Shown one piece after another: positions 34,997 through 43,523 of a DNA stretch of 64,000 nt (positions are counted from its first letter, which is position 1; every line of letters begins with the position of its first letter). The DNA is taken from NCBI RefSeq assembly GCF_038618305.1, contig NZ_CP152017.1:248001-312000 (forward strand). Direction: 5' to 3'. Both the position numbers and the translations under genes were made by a program. Below the pieces are notes generated by a model. It was not told the origin of the DNA, did no database searches, and was given only the letters and a program-made list of their open reading frames with translations. Source of the DNA: Sporosarcina sp. FSL K6-2383 (lineage in GTDB: Bacteria > Bacillota > Bacilli > Bacillales_A > Planococcaceae).

Positions 34997-35171
34997 CAGT
35001 CACTATATATCCGTTTTAAAAGCTCCCTAAAAAGACCCGTTGCATACGCAATGAGCAAGGAAATGACTTAAAAATGGACAGACTAATCCTATTTTCCGTG
35101 TGAATAAAAAATTCAATTTCTCGGAATCAAAGATTAGTTATACATCGTCCACTCGTCATTCCCTTCTTAAT

Positions 35172-35298
35172 CAATTACGCCTCGGCGTAATTGCGTCCAA
35201 ATTTTGAATTGCGCAAGCGCAATTAACTCCTTTCAAAATTTGTGACATCCGCCGGAGGCTTAACTTGAATCAGCAATGAATTTCCGCTGGTTTAAGTT
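35172..35298 (+). repeat. Three-hairpin dispersed element, copy B
   Basis: Palindrome with arms CAATTACGCC/GGCGTAATTG, GCGTCC, a stem CAAATTTT/AAAATTTG enclosing ATTGCG/CGCAAT, then TGACATCCGCCGGAGGCTT, then a terminal stem AACTTGAATCAGC/GCTGGTTTAAGTT with an 11-base loop. It lies between the ABC-F leader and the phosphatase gene. Confidence 0.85.
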
Positions 35299-35340
35299 AA
35301 AGTTACAGATAGTATAACACACTATTCTGTTTACCAAAAA

Positions 35341-35877
35341 TTAATTCCAAACCCTCTTCACGTCAGCCCTATCGTCCGTAATCCGCACCTGATACACATC
35401 CGGATTCGACAATGCTTGCCATCCCTTAAAACCAAACTGCTCATCGTAAAAATTTAACAACAACGCCATCAAATTCCCGTGCGTCACAAGTATAGTTCTT
35501 GAACCATCCCCCAGCTCATCAACCACATTATACACACGTGACATTGCTTCATTGGAAGACTCCCCGCCCTCATATATCAAATCTAGATCGGAAAAAGTAT
35601 CCTCCAACTTCACCAACCAATCTTCTAAATCATGTGAACTTAGCACACGCTCCGTCAGCCGACTATCCACTTCCACATGCAGTTTTTTCCTTTCCGCAAT
35701 CGGCCAAGCAGAGCGCCGCGCCCGCTGAAACGGACTCGAAATAATACGATCAACCTCAATCTCGTCAAAAAACTTTGCGAGCTCTTCCGCCTGTAAAATG
35801 CCTTCCGCAGTTAAATCTGCATGCGGTGGTTGACCTTCCGCTGAACAATGACGCACGATGTAGATTATCTTTTCCAA
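35341..35877 (-). CDS. Histidine phosphatase family protein
   Basis: 178 residues. The phosphoglycerate-mutase-like pattern is present: IIYIVRHCSAEGQ (RHG box with Cys in place of Gly), ADLTAEGILQAEELAKFF, IISSPFQRARRSAWPIAE, LTERVL and the second catalytic His in TILVTHGNLMALLL. These enzymes remove phosphate from small molecules or proteins through a phosphohistidine; the substrate is not evident. The start is a TTG with GGGGGTAGAG upstream. It is monocistronic. Confidence 0.87.
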   Translation of the reverse strand: MEKIIYIVRHCSAEGQPPHADLTAEGILQAEELAKFFDEIEVDRIISSPFQRARRSAWPIAERKKLHVEVDSRLTERVLSSHDLEDWLVKLEDTFSDLDLIYEGGESSNEAMSRVYNVVDELGDGSRTILVTHGNLMALLLNFYDEQFGFKGWQALSNPDVYQVRITDDRADVKRVWN

Positions 35878-36043
35878 TGTAACTCTACCCCCATCCGTAA
35901 ATTTTCTGTCTCCCTATTCTGTTTCCCTTGCAACCTTCCACAAAACATTTAAGACTAATTATACCTCACGTATTCGTTTATTTTTTGATGTAAAAGGGAA
36001 TAATATATCCATATACAACCCATACGAAAGAAGGCATATCATT

Positions 36044-36163
36044 ATGTATGAGCGTGACACGGACCACAGACCTTACAATCCCGATAAATCCATGTGGCTT
36101 AGCTTATTTGGATCCCTCGTGATTATCACAATAGTCATTATCACAAATCTTACAATGCGTTAA
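36044..36163 (+). CDS. Small single-span membrane protein
   Basis: 39 residues. A charged, Pro-containing N terminus (MYERDTDHRPYNPDKSMW) is followed by one hydrophobic span, LFGSLVIITIVIITNLTM, ending in Arg. GAAGG lies 9 bases before the ATG, and a TATCC/TTGATG promoter-like stretch lies upstream. A weak hairpin with arms AACCAGG/CCTGGTT follows the stop at about 36178-36207. Function unknown; small membrane proteins of this type often regulate larger membrane partners, but none is indicated. Confidence 0.6.
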   Translation: MYERDTDHRPYNPDKSMWLSLFGSLVIITIVIITNLTMR

Positions 36164-36235
36164 ATCAATGTTTCCAACCAGGTCGACATGCAATCGGCCT
36201 GGTTTAAATTTGTCCACCAAACGCTTCAATTGTTC

Positions 36236-36254
36236 TAACAAACATTGTTTGTTA
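36236..36254. promoter_or_regulatory. Palindromic operator candidate before the HAD gene
   Basis: A perfect inverted repeat, TAACAAAC-ATT-GTTTGTTA, overlaps a plausible promoter (TTGTTC then TAAGCT) 39 bases upstream of the HAD gene. The binding protein is not known. Confidence 0.5.
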
Positions 36255-36292
36255 AGCTATACCTAGACAAATAAAGGACAAAGGAGCAACAA

Positions 36293-37072
36293 ATGACTAA
36301 AAAAATTATTTTCTTCGACATAGACGGCACCTTATATGATCACGATAAAAAACTTCCTGCCTCAACCAAAAAAGCCCTTCTCCAATTGCAGGAGAAAGGA
36401 CATGAAGTAGCGATTGCCACAGGACGAGCACCATTTATGTTTGAAGACTTGCTGGAAGAGCTAGGAATCGAAACATTTGTCAGCTATAACGGACAATACG
36501 TCGTATTTAAAGGCGAGCCTATTTATAAAAATGCACTCGATGCTGAAGCACTTCTTCGCCTAACAGACGTTGCTGCTGAACGCGAGCATCCCATTGTCTA
36601 CATGGACCATGAGGATATGAAAACAAACACACTGGACCATGAGCATATCTTAGCGGGTATCCAGTCGTTAAAAATCAGCCACTTCCCAGCGCATGACCCG
36701 GCATTTCACGAAGGACGCGAACTCTACCAGTCGCTACTATTTTGCCAGGATCCCGAAGATAAAGAATATGAGAAACAATTTCCCGAATTCGATTTCATCC
36801 GCTGGCACCCTTTTGCAGTTGATATCGTACCCGCCGGTGGTTCGAAAGCACGCGGAATTCAAAAAGTTATCGATAGGTTAAACATTGCACCCGAAAATAT
36901 TTACGCATTCGGCGATGGTTTAAACGATGTCGAAATGCTCAAGACCGTTGCCAATAGCGTTGCAATGGGCGATGGACGGGACGAAGCAAAAAAAGCTGCT
37001 AAACACGTGACAACCAACGTAACCGACGATGGTATTTTGAATGGCTTGAAAATGGTTGGGTTATTAGACTGA
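36293..37072 (+). CDS. Cof-type HAD phosphatase
   Basis: 259 residues. HAD motif I is FFDIDGTLYDHD with both catalytic Asp residues, motif II is AIATGR, the lysine is in the GGSKARGIQKVI segment, and motif III is AFGDGLNDVEML. The C2 cap between motifs II and III places it in the Cof/YkrA group, which dephosphorylate sugar phosphates, flavin or pyridoxal phosphates with loose specificity. ATG behind AAAGGAG. A palindrome in the promoter suggests dedicated regulation. Confidence 0.9.
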   Translation: MTKKIIFFDIDGTLYDHDKKLPASTKKALLQLQEKGHEVAIATGRAPFMFEDLLEELGIETFVSYNGQYVVFKGEPIYKNALDAEALLRLTDVAAEREHPIVYMDHEDMKTNTLDHEHILAGIQSLKISHFPAHDPAFHEGRELYQSLLFCQDPEDKEYEKQFPEFDFIRWHPFAVDIVPAGGSKARGIQKVIDRLNIAPENIYAFGDGLNDVEMLKTVANSVAMGDGRDEAKKAAKHVTTNVTDDGILNGLKMVGLLD

Positions 37073-37080
37073 ACAGCAGA

Positions 37081-37124
37081 AAGTTCCCTACTCTAAAAAC
37101 TTTAGAATAGGGGACTTATTTTTA
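37081..37124. terminator. Terminator between the HAD and HprK-like genes
   Basis: Long stem AAGTTCCCTACTCTAAA/TTTAGAATAGGGGACTT with a 3-base loop followed by a T-rich tract. It separates convergent genes. Confidence 0.88.
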
Positions 37125-38039
37125 TTCTGACATTTCCCCTTCAATCCGTTTTATAAATTCCTCCGCAGCACTATAGCCTTGCTGGTGAAGATACCAATTA
37201 TTTGCCGCCGCTTCAATCAGGCTTGCAATATCACGCCCCGGCTGAAGTTGTATTTGGATATGTGAGATCCGAACACCCATATACTCCACATATTTTGTCT
37301 CCAACTCCAACTCATTGTTCAAAGCATCATCTTCCCATTTGGTCAATTCAATATCTAATGCAATCCTTGTTTCCTCTTGGAAAGCAGCTTGTCCATAAAG
37401 ACGCACGACATTTAACAAGCCAATACTGCGCAGCGCCAGAAATTCTTTGTTTTTTTCATCATGTGTTCCAATAAGCGTTTGCGGACTCAGTTTTTTCAGC
37501 AAGACGATGTCATCCGCAACCAATCGATGTCCACGACCAATCAGCGTGTGAGCCGTCTCGCTTTTCCCCAACCCGGACTTGCCGCGCAACAGAACTCCAA
37601 TCCCCGATACATTGACACAAACACCGTGTATCGCTATTTCTGGAGCCATCGCCTTTACTACGTATCCATCCAATTTTGCAGTCAGCTCGCTCATCGAATC
37701 GCGCGTTCGTAACACAGGAATCTTCTCTTCCTCGCAATATTCAACCAGCCCCAACGGCTCTTCTTGCTGAGATGTAATGATGATACAAGGGGGAGCATAT
37801 TGAACAATATTAGCAATCCGTAGCTTGCGCTCTTCGACTGTAAGCGTATGAAGATAATTAATTTCATTCTTCCCAAGAATTTGGACATACTCCGTTGCAA
37901 TGAAATCGAATTTATCCATAAACTCCAGTCCAGGACGACGAACTTTAGATTTTTTTATAACACGCTGCAAATAGCCCTGCCCACTCAACACTTCCAGTGA
38001 GAACTTTTGGGTAATCTCTTCAATTGTCACTATTCTCAT
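37122..38039 (-). CDS. HPr kinase/phosphorylase paralogue
   Basis: 305 residues, the normal HprK length. The N-terminal domain shows EYVQILGKNEINYLHTL, and the C-terminal kinase domain shows IHGVCVNVSGIGVLLRGKSGLGKSETAHTLIGRGHRLVADD (Walker A and the DD pair). The second signature is divergent: LRSIGLLNVVRLYGQAAFQ against the usual IRGLGIINVMTLFGAGAVR. It also lies alone, whereas the housekeeping hprK normally sits beside lgt. The reaction would be phosphorylation of HPr or an HPr-like protein on Ser. The ATG at 38039 follows AGAGGGGGG. Copy C of the dispersed element lies 42 bases upstream. Confidence 0.82.
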   Translation of the reverse strand: MRIVTIEEITQKFSLEVLSGQGYLQRVIKKSKVRRPGLEFMDKFDFIATEYVQILGKNEINYLHTLTVEERKLRIANIVQYAPPCIIITSQQEEPLGLVEYCEEEKIPVLRTRDSMSELTAKLDGYVVKAMAPEIAIHGVCVNVSGIGVLLRGKSGLGKSETAHTLIGRGHRLVADDIVLLKKLSPQTLIGTHDEKNKEFLALRSIGLLNVVRLYGQAAFQEETRIALDIELTKWEDDALNNELELETKYVEYMGVRISHIQIQLQPGRDIASLIEAAANNWYLHQQGYSAAEEFIKRIEGEMSE

Positions 38040-38080
38040 GACGGTCCCCCCTCTACTCATCCACTTGACTTTCCATTAAT

Positions 38081-38271
38081 CAATTACGCCTCGGCGTAAT
38101 TGCGTCCAGATTTTTTCGAGCTCGCTCGAAAAGCTCCTCTAAAAAATCTGTGACATCCGCCGGAGGCTTTATCTTCGTTCAGCTGGCGTTTGAACACACG
38201 ATGAACAGGAACACAAAACTACATTCATCTCGCCACCTATAGAGGTGGGAGTCTTCTGCTGAATGAAGATA
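38081..38271 (+). repeat. Three-hairpin dispersed element, copy C (long form)
   Basis: Palindrome CAATTACGCC/GGCGTAATTG, GCGTCC, a stem CAGATTTTTT/AAAAAATCTG enclosing CGAG/CTCG, TGACATCCGCCGGAGGCTT, then a terminal stem TATCTTCGTTCAGC/GCTGAATGAAGATA enclosing about 73 bases, which contain the hairpin CCACCT/AGGTGG and then GGGAGTCTTCT. It is exactly as long (191 bp) as copy D. Confidence 0.87.
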
Positions 38272-38586
38272 AATATGAAACAAGTATATCAAATAACCTC
38301 TCTACTTATTAATTTTAAAGGATGCAAAAAAATCCTTGATATCCAATTTGGCCCCTTCGTACTATTCATTTGTTCAAACCCTATAAATCTGCCGGAAATT
38401 TTGAATAAAACATATCGGATTCAAAAGCAAAGCGCATTATGTAAAGATAAAATTTACGCCTTAATCCCTAATGATTCTAACTATTTTATTTCCGCTAATA
38501 ATTCAATGTTTACCTTGATTCACTATGCTATTTATACTTTTTATATACTTTTTAAAACAAATTTTTACTAACTCTAAAAGCATATA

Positions 38587-38784
38587 TTGACACACCCATT
38601 TTTCTCTGCTAAATTAACATCTAACAATACAAATCTATGACAGAAAAAAGTACGATTAGAACCCTATTCTAGCAAGAGATAAAGCTGTAATTTCACAACT
38701 TCGACGGTTTACTACCGTTATATGGGTTACGTATGAGTAAAATTGCGAGCACAAACTCGTCCCTTCCTCGGGTCGAGTTTTTTT
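38587..38784 (+). promoter_or_regulatory. yitT-type leader with promoter and terminator, possible riboswitch
   Basis: A strong promoter (TTGACA at 38587, 17 bases, TAAATT) would start an RNA of about 160 bases that ends in a terminator at 38753-38784: AAACTCGTCCC pairs with GGGTCGAGTTT (one mismatch) before seven T. Upstream of it, GCGAG (38745-38749) can pair with CTCGT of the terminator arm, a mutually exclusive fold. A hairpin ACGGT/ACCGT and the pair TTTACT/AGTAAA lie further upstream. The region matches no riboswitch class that I recognise. Confidence 0.6.
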
Positions 38785-38817
38785 ATTTACACAAGTCGGA
38801 AGGAGATTTACTAGTTA

Positions 38818-39623
38818 TGAAAAATATGATTGTCGTTCTTGGCTCGCTCATTGTTGCATTTGCGTTTAACTGCTTTCTCGTGCCTTTCGGGATCTTAAGC
38901 AGCGGGATTAGCGGAATCGCTATCCTACTCGGGTTACTCACGCCCTTTAACATAGGGCTATTGAATCTTGTACTTAACATCCCTTTACTTGTTCTTGGCT
39001 ACTACAAACTCGGCAAAACCATTACCATTAACACGATGATTTGTGTCGTGTCGCTTTCAGCCTTCCTCTACATAATTCCCGTCGTCGCAGTGACAGACAA
39101 TATTATGTTGTCTACGGTTTTTGGTGGAGGTATTGGCGGGATTGGTGTTGGCCTTATTCTTAAATACTCAGGAACTTCCGGCGGCTTAGACATCATTGCT
39201 ATTATCGTGTCCCGTACAAGCTCCTTCAGCATTGGTCTTCTTCTCACAGGAATGAATGGCATCATTGTCCTACTATCCGGATTTTTCTTTGACTGGGAAC
39301 TCGCATTATATACAATGTTATCCATCTACATCACGGGTAAAATGATCGACACCATCTTCACCGATCATGTCAAATTAACGATGCAAATTGTCACCACAAA
39401 AGGTGACTTAATCCGCAACGAATTACTGGAATCCATCTATCGTGGCATTACGATTACAGAGGGGTACGGGGGCTATACGCAGGAAAAGAAAGATATTCTA
39501 ATGATGGTCGTCACACGTTATGAGACGCTGAACATTAAAAAAATTGTACGAAAGTATGACGAAGATGCGTTTATTAATATTTATGAGACAGTTGAGGTCG
39601 ACGGCAAGTTTCATGTGAATTAA
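38818..39623 (+). CDS. YitT-family membrane protein (DUF161-DUF2179)
   Basis: 268 residues. Five to six hydrophobic segments fill residues 3-175, with the family motifs FNCFLVPFGILSSGISGIAILLG and GGIGVGLILKYSGTSGGLDIIA. A cytoplasmic DUF2179 domain follows at about 190-265 (LTMQIVTTKGDLIRNELLESIYRGITITEGYGGYTQEKKDILMMVVTRYE). YitT proteins are common in Firmicutes and their transport substrate is unknown. The ATG at 38818 is preferred because GGAAGGAG precedes it; the longer frame runs back through the leader terminator. Confidence 0.88.
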
Positions 39624-39682
39624 ATACCTTTACCCTTTTTAAGCTGAACTATTCGGTTTCTCCGAACAGTTCACGGCCTATC

Positions 39683-39731
39683 AAAAAATGCCCCATTTGA
39701 AACAACTCAAAGTTGTTTCAAATGGGGCATT
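39683..39731 (-). terminator. Terminator of the SDR gene
   Basis: A very long perfect stem (arms begin AATGCCCCATTTGAAAC) with a 3-base loop. The minus-strand T tract identifies it as the SDR terminator. A second hairpin, GAAC-TTCGG/CCGAA-GTTC, lies at 39651-39673 after the YitT gene. Confidence 0.88.
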
Positions 39732-39741
39732 ATACTATCTA

Positions 39742-40500
39742 TTAATAAGCAGTCCATCCTGCATCTGCAGTAATAACTGTACCATTCACAAAGCTCGAAT
39801 CATCTGAAGCTAGGAACAACGCGACCTTCGCAATATCTTCAGGCTTACCAATGCCAGGATTAATCGCAAGTCCTGGTTGGACACGCCCCATACCAAATTG
39901 GCTAACACCTGTCATCGAAGAGCTGATATTCGTTTCAACCGCGCCTGGCGCAATCGCATTACATCGAATGCCATCCTTCGCGTACATAAAGCCTGTATTT
40001 TTTGTAAATCCAACAACCGCATGTTTAGAAGCTGTATAAGCTCCACCTGCACGCGCACCGTATAATCCGCCGGCAGAAGCGATATTAATAATGACACCTT
40101 GTTCTTTCGCCTGGAAAATCGGCAACACTTTACGCGTTGAGCGCATCACACTTGTCGTGTTAACGGCAAAAATCCGCTCCCATTTGTCATCTTCAATTTC
40201 TCCTGCTGGTTCAAAATTATCCATAATGCCTGCATTATTTACCAACACATCTACTGTGCCATATGTGCTGACAGTTGTATCAATTAAGTTTTCAATGTCC
40301 TCATTTTTACCAACATTCGCAACGACAGTCATTGCTTCGCCGCCACCCGATTTAATTTCCTCTACGACCGCATTCGCGGAATCAGCGTTAATATCAGAAA
40401 CAATCACTTTTGCTCCTTGCTGTGCATAAAGAATAGCTATCGCTTTTCCCATACCTGAGCCGGCTCCTGTTACCACTGCAACTTTGTCTTGAAGTTTCAT
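39742..40500 (-). CDS. Short-chain dehydrogenase/reductase (SDR), 1
   Basis: 252 residues, a classic SDR. The cofactor motif is VVTGAGSGMGKAIA, followed by NNAG (VLVNNAGIMDNFE), the catalytic Ser in IINIASAGGLYGARAGGAYTASKHA with the YxxxK pair, and APGAVETNI and SSFVNGTVITADAGW at the end. The substrate is not predictable. It is divergent from a TetR gene with a TAGACA/TGTCTA inverted repeat between them, so it is probably controlled by that protein. Two more SDR/TetR pairs occur at 54.8 and 57.2 kb. Confidence 0.9.
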   Translation of the reverse strand: MKLQDKVAVVTGAGSGMGKAIAILYAQQGAKVIVSDINADSANAVVEEIKSGGGEAMTVVANVGKNEDIENLIDTTVSTYGTVDVLVNNAGIMDNFEPAGEIEDDKWERIFAVNTTSVMRSTRKVLPIFQAKEQGVIINIASAGGLYGARAGGAYTASKHAVVGFTKNTGFMYAKDGIRCNAIAPGAVETNISSSMTGVSQFGMGRVQPGLAINPGIGKPEDIAKVALFLASDDSSFVNGTVITADAGWTAY

Positions 40501-40636
40501 GTTAATTCCTCCTCGTCAATTTGAATACGCTTTCACTGCTATTTTAGTGAACAAGTGTTGATTATCTTTCATCTATAGTATAATCGATTTTAAAGACAAC
40601 ATTCAATCAGTAAAGAACAAGCCAATCGTTGATTAG

Positions 40637-40662
40637 TAGACAGTTTTATAATGTTTTGTCTA
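40637..40662. promoter_or_regulatory. TetR operator candidate (TAGACA-N14-TGTCTA)
   Basis: The inverted repeat lies just upstream of the TetR ribosome site in the gap between divergent genes. The same half-sites occur before the TetR gene at 55690. Confidence 0.55.
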
Positions 40663-40685
40663 TTTATTATAAAAAGAGGATGATT

Positions 40686-41270
40686 ATGATGTCTGACCAA
40701 TTAACCAGTGTCGATAGAAGAATTCGAAAATCTAAAGCTGCGTTGAAGGAAGCGCTCCTAACCTTAATGCGAACAAAGGATTTTAAAAAGATTTCCATCA
40801 CGGATATTGTGCAACTAGCCGACCTCAATCGCGGAACATTTTATAAACATTATCAATATAAAGAAGAACTGCTGGAAGAAATAATCGATGACGTCATGAA
40901 AAATTTAACTGAATCATACCGCGCTCCTTATGAAGAGATAGGAAACTTTGATGTGAGCAAATTAACCGCTTCAGCCATTAAAATATTCCAACACGTAGCC
41001 ACATACGCCAGCTTTTATACGTTACTCGGTCGGTCAAATAGTCTAACTGGGTTCCAAACCCGAATCTGCGATGAACTAACACAACTTCTCTTTCAAGATC
41101 TATCCCAATCCCATGCGCCCCTAAATTCTGACATCAATCCAAAAATGTTGGCCAGTTATCAGGCTTACGCCATCTGGGGAATGATTATTGAATGGATTGA
41201 CAGTGAATTTCATTATACATCCGACTATATGGCCGAGCAATTACTGGTGATTGTTCAGCGCAATCCTTAA
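40686..41270 (+). CDS. TetR-family regulator, 1
   Basis: 194 residues. The N terminus RIRKSKAALKEALLTLMRTKDFKKISITDIVQLADLNRGTFYKHYQYKEELLEEII is the HTH region of the TetR subgroup with a TetR_C_8-like C-terminal domain (DhaS-type). ATGs at 40686 and 40689 are both near AGAGGATG. It is divergent from SDR 1 and close in type to the regulator at 55690, which is paired with SDR 2. A role as local repressor of the SDR gene is inferred from arrangement and operator. The ligand is unknown. Confidence 0.87.
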   Translation: MMSDQLTSVDRRIRKSKAALKEALLTLMRTKDFKKISITDIVQLADLNRGTFYKHYQYKEELLEEIIDDVMKNLTESYRAPYEEIGNFDVSKLTASAIKIFQHVATYASFYTLLGRSNSLTGFQTRICDELTQLLFQDLSQSHAPLNSDINPKMLASYQAYAIWGMIIEWIDSEFHYTSDYMAEQLLVIVQRNP

Positions 41271-41299
41271 CCATCAATTCAAGTAGAGGCAGTGATCAT

Positions 41300-42064
41300 A
41301 TGACAACAAATCTCTATATAAATAACAGTAAATTCATCGCAGGAATGACCATGAAAAATGACGCCGAACCTGAACATAACAACATGGCGCTTCATGCTTG
41401 CGAAAATTCTAAACGCATTGTGGAAAATCGCCAAAAACTAGCTATATCTTTACAATACGAGCTCGACGATTTTGTCTGTGCCAATCAAACCCATAGCGCC
41501 AATTTCCATCGCGTAACGCCGGAGGACAAAGGGCGAGGCGCGAGACAAATGGATACTGCCATCACCGATACAGACGCCCTGTATACCTACGAGCCTAACA
41601 TCGTATTATGCAGCTTCACAGCCGATTGCGTACCCGTGATTTTTTACAATGAAGTGAAGGGACTCATTGGCGTCATCCATTCTGGATGGCAGGGCACCGC
41701 CAAAGAGATTACCTTGAAGCTTTTTGAGCATCTAACGCAAGCGGAGCAGTGTAATCCAAGTGATTTCCACGTCCAAATTGGCGTAGCATTAAGCCAGGAA
41801 AAATTTGAAGTAGATGAAGATGTCTATGTGAAATTCAAGAACCTTGGCTATGCGGATGAATTTATGTACCACAACGAGCAAACCCATAAATATCACATTG
41901 ATAATCAACTAACTGTACAAAAGCAATGTGTGTTAGCTGGGATTCCAGCAGAACAAATTATGATGGACCGGACATGTACCTATGTAGATCCGAGTGGTTT
42001 TTCTTATCGAGAAGATAAAAAGTCTGGAAGGCATTTGAGCTTTATTGTGAGGAAAGGTGATTGA
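41300..42064 (+). CDS. PgeF/YfiH-family (laccase-domain) protein
   Basis: 254 residues. The Cu-oxidase_4 pattern is present: FVCANQTHSANFHRV with a metal-binding His, SFTADCVPVIFYN with Cys, and GVIHSGWQGTAKEI with His, then a C-terminal CTYVDPSGFSYREDKKSGRHLSFI. Proteins of this family (YlmD, PgeF) act on purine nucleosides or remove wrongly inserted residues from peptidoglycan. The housekeeping copy normally lies near ftsZ/divIVA, so this one is likely a paralogue. ATG with GAGG 10 bases upstream; 30 bases after the TetR gene and possibly co-transcribed. Confidence 0.85.
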   Translation: MTTNLYINNSKFIAGMTMKNDAEPEHNNMALHACENSKRIVENRQKLAISLQYELDDFVCANQTHSANFHRVTPEDKGRGARQMDTAITDTDALYTYEPNIVLCSFTADCVPVIFYNEVKGLIGVIHSGWQGTAKEITLKLFEHLTQAEQCNPSDFHVQIGVALSQEKFEVDEDVYVKFKNLGYADEFMYHNEQTHKYHIDNQLTVQKQCVLAGIPAEQIMMDRTCTYVDPSGFSYREDKKSGRHLSFIVRKGD

Positions 42065-42269
42065 CTAGCTAACGATTGATTTCATCAGCGATGCAAAATG
42101 TGCAACCGTTTTAAACTTCTTACCCAATGCTGTTATCAGAATGCACGTCATTGGGAATACGTATGTAGAGGATGAGGTTTTACATCTTTTCAATCGGGTA
42201 TGCTTTCTATAGCTTATCGATCCCAAACAATGACGGTAAAAGTGGAGCAATATAAGGAGTGTTTCAGTT

Positions 42270-43457
42270 ATGAAAGAAAAATTAATGGATATGTTGGAGG
42301 AACGAAAAGATGAAATGATTCAAATCCGTCGTTTTTTACATGAGCACCCTGAATTATCCTTCCAAGAAGAAAAAACAGCACAATATATTATCGACTTTTA
42401 CAAAGGAAAAGACGTGGATGTCCAAACTAATGTCGGAAACGGTTACGGAATTATAGTAACAATCTTAGGTGGGAAACCTGGAAAGACCATTGGATTACGC
42501 GCAGATTTTGATGCGCTTCCCATTGTGGAGGAAACGCCTGTACCGTTCAAGTCGAAAAATGAAGGCGTCATGCATGCATGTGGACATGATGGTCATACAG
42601 CCTATTTATTAGTCCTTGCCGATTGTTTGATTCAACTGAAATCCGAACTATCCGGCACTATAAAAATCATTCATCAGCATGCCGAAGAGGTTCCCCCAGG
42701 CGGAGCGAAAAGTATTGTAGAATCAGGTCTTCTGGATGATCTCGATGAAGTGTATGGCATTCATTTATTACCAATCGCGCCTGCTGGAATGGTTGCCTAC
42801 AATAAAGGCTATGCTTTCAATGGACGAGCATATATGAAATTAAAAATACAAGGCAGAGGTGGGCATGGATCGTCACCTCACTTGGCAAATGATGCGATTG
42901 TTGCAGGCGCTCACTTTGTAACCGCAGTTCAAACGATCATCAGTCGTAGATTAAGCCCATTTGATGTTGGCGTCATCACAATTGGTTCATTCGACGGGGC
43001 TGGTACGTTTAACGTCATTAAAGATAGCGTCGTGCTTGAAGGTGATATCCGTTATATGACGGTTGAAACAAAAGAAACGATAGAACGAGAGATAAAACGT
43101 CTTGTTAAAGGGCTTGAGACAGAGTTTGATGTCAGTTGTGAACTGACGTATGCGCCGGATTATCCGCCCCTATACAATAATCCCGAACTGACCGAAAAAG
43201 TAGCTGAAGCACTAAGAAATGCGCATATAAAAGAAATTACAGAGGTAAAAGAAGTACCACCCATGGCGCCTTCCGAGGATTTTGCTTACTATGCTGAAAA
43301 ATTTCCTGCTTGTTTCTTTTATATTGCGTGTTCACCAAAAGGCGTCGAAAAACCCTATTTCAACCACCATCCCAAATTTGATATCGACGAAGATGCACTC
43401 CTCATTGCAGCAAAAGCTGTTGGACAGGTTGTTTGTAGTATGCAAGGTAGCCGATAG
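42270..43457 (+). CDS. M20-family amidohydrolase
   Basis: 395 residues. The metal ligands are visible: GLRADFDALPIVEET, HACGHDGHTAYLL with two His, HQHAEEVPPGGAKS with the catalytic Glu, and YGIHLLP. The lid domain begins at FNGRAYMKLKIQGRGGHGSSPHLANDAI. The last ligand is in the NHHPKFDIDEDAL segment. It belongs to the N-acyl amino acid/hippurate amidohydrolase group, which cleaves amide bonds of small acyl amino acids. ATG behind AAGGAG. The 205 bases before it contain no credible gene, though a plus-strand frame near 42130-42210 could be a decayed remnant. Confidence 0.9.
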   Translation: MKEKLMDMLEERKDEMIQIRRFLHEHPELSFQEEKTAQYIIDFYKGKDVDVQTNVGNGYGIIVTILGGKPGKTIGLRADFDALPIVEETPVPFKSKNEGVMHACGHDGHTAYLLVLADCLIQLKSELSGTIKIIHQHAEEVPPGGAKSIVESGLLDDLDEVYGIHLLPIAPAGMVAYNKGYAFNGRAYMKLKIQGRGGHGSSPHLANDAIVAGAHFVTAVQTIISRRLSPFDVGVITIGSFDGAGTFNVIKDSVVLEGDIRYMTVETKETIEREIKRLVKGLETEFDVSCELTYAPDYPPLYNNPELTEKVAEALRNAHIKEITEVKEVPPMAPSEDFAYYAEKFPACFFYIACSPKGVEKPYFNHHPKFDIDEDALLIAAKAVGQVVCSMQGSR

Positions 43458-43466
43458 TTGAATAAA

Positions 43467-43523
43467 ATAAGGTGTCTAATTCCGAAACGATTGGATATTG
43501 TTTCAGAACTAGACACCTATTTT
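43467..43523. terminator. Terminator between the amidohydrolase and heme protein genes
   Basis: Long imperfect stem AAGGTGTCTAATTCCGAAAC/GTTTCAGAACTAGACACCTATT with an 11-base loop and T-rich ends on both strands. It separates convergent genes. Confidence 0.8.

Noticed and set aside
38263..38571. 102-codon plus-strand open frame after element copy C
   Set aside because: It begins inside the terminal stem of the element, has no ribosome site, and its translation is low-complexity and unlike any family I know.
42065..42250. 61-codon minus-strand frame between the PgeF-type and amidohydrolase genes
   Set aside because: No ribosome site and odd composition; the gap may hold decayed sequence but nothing definite.
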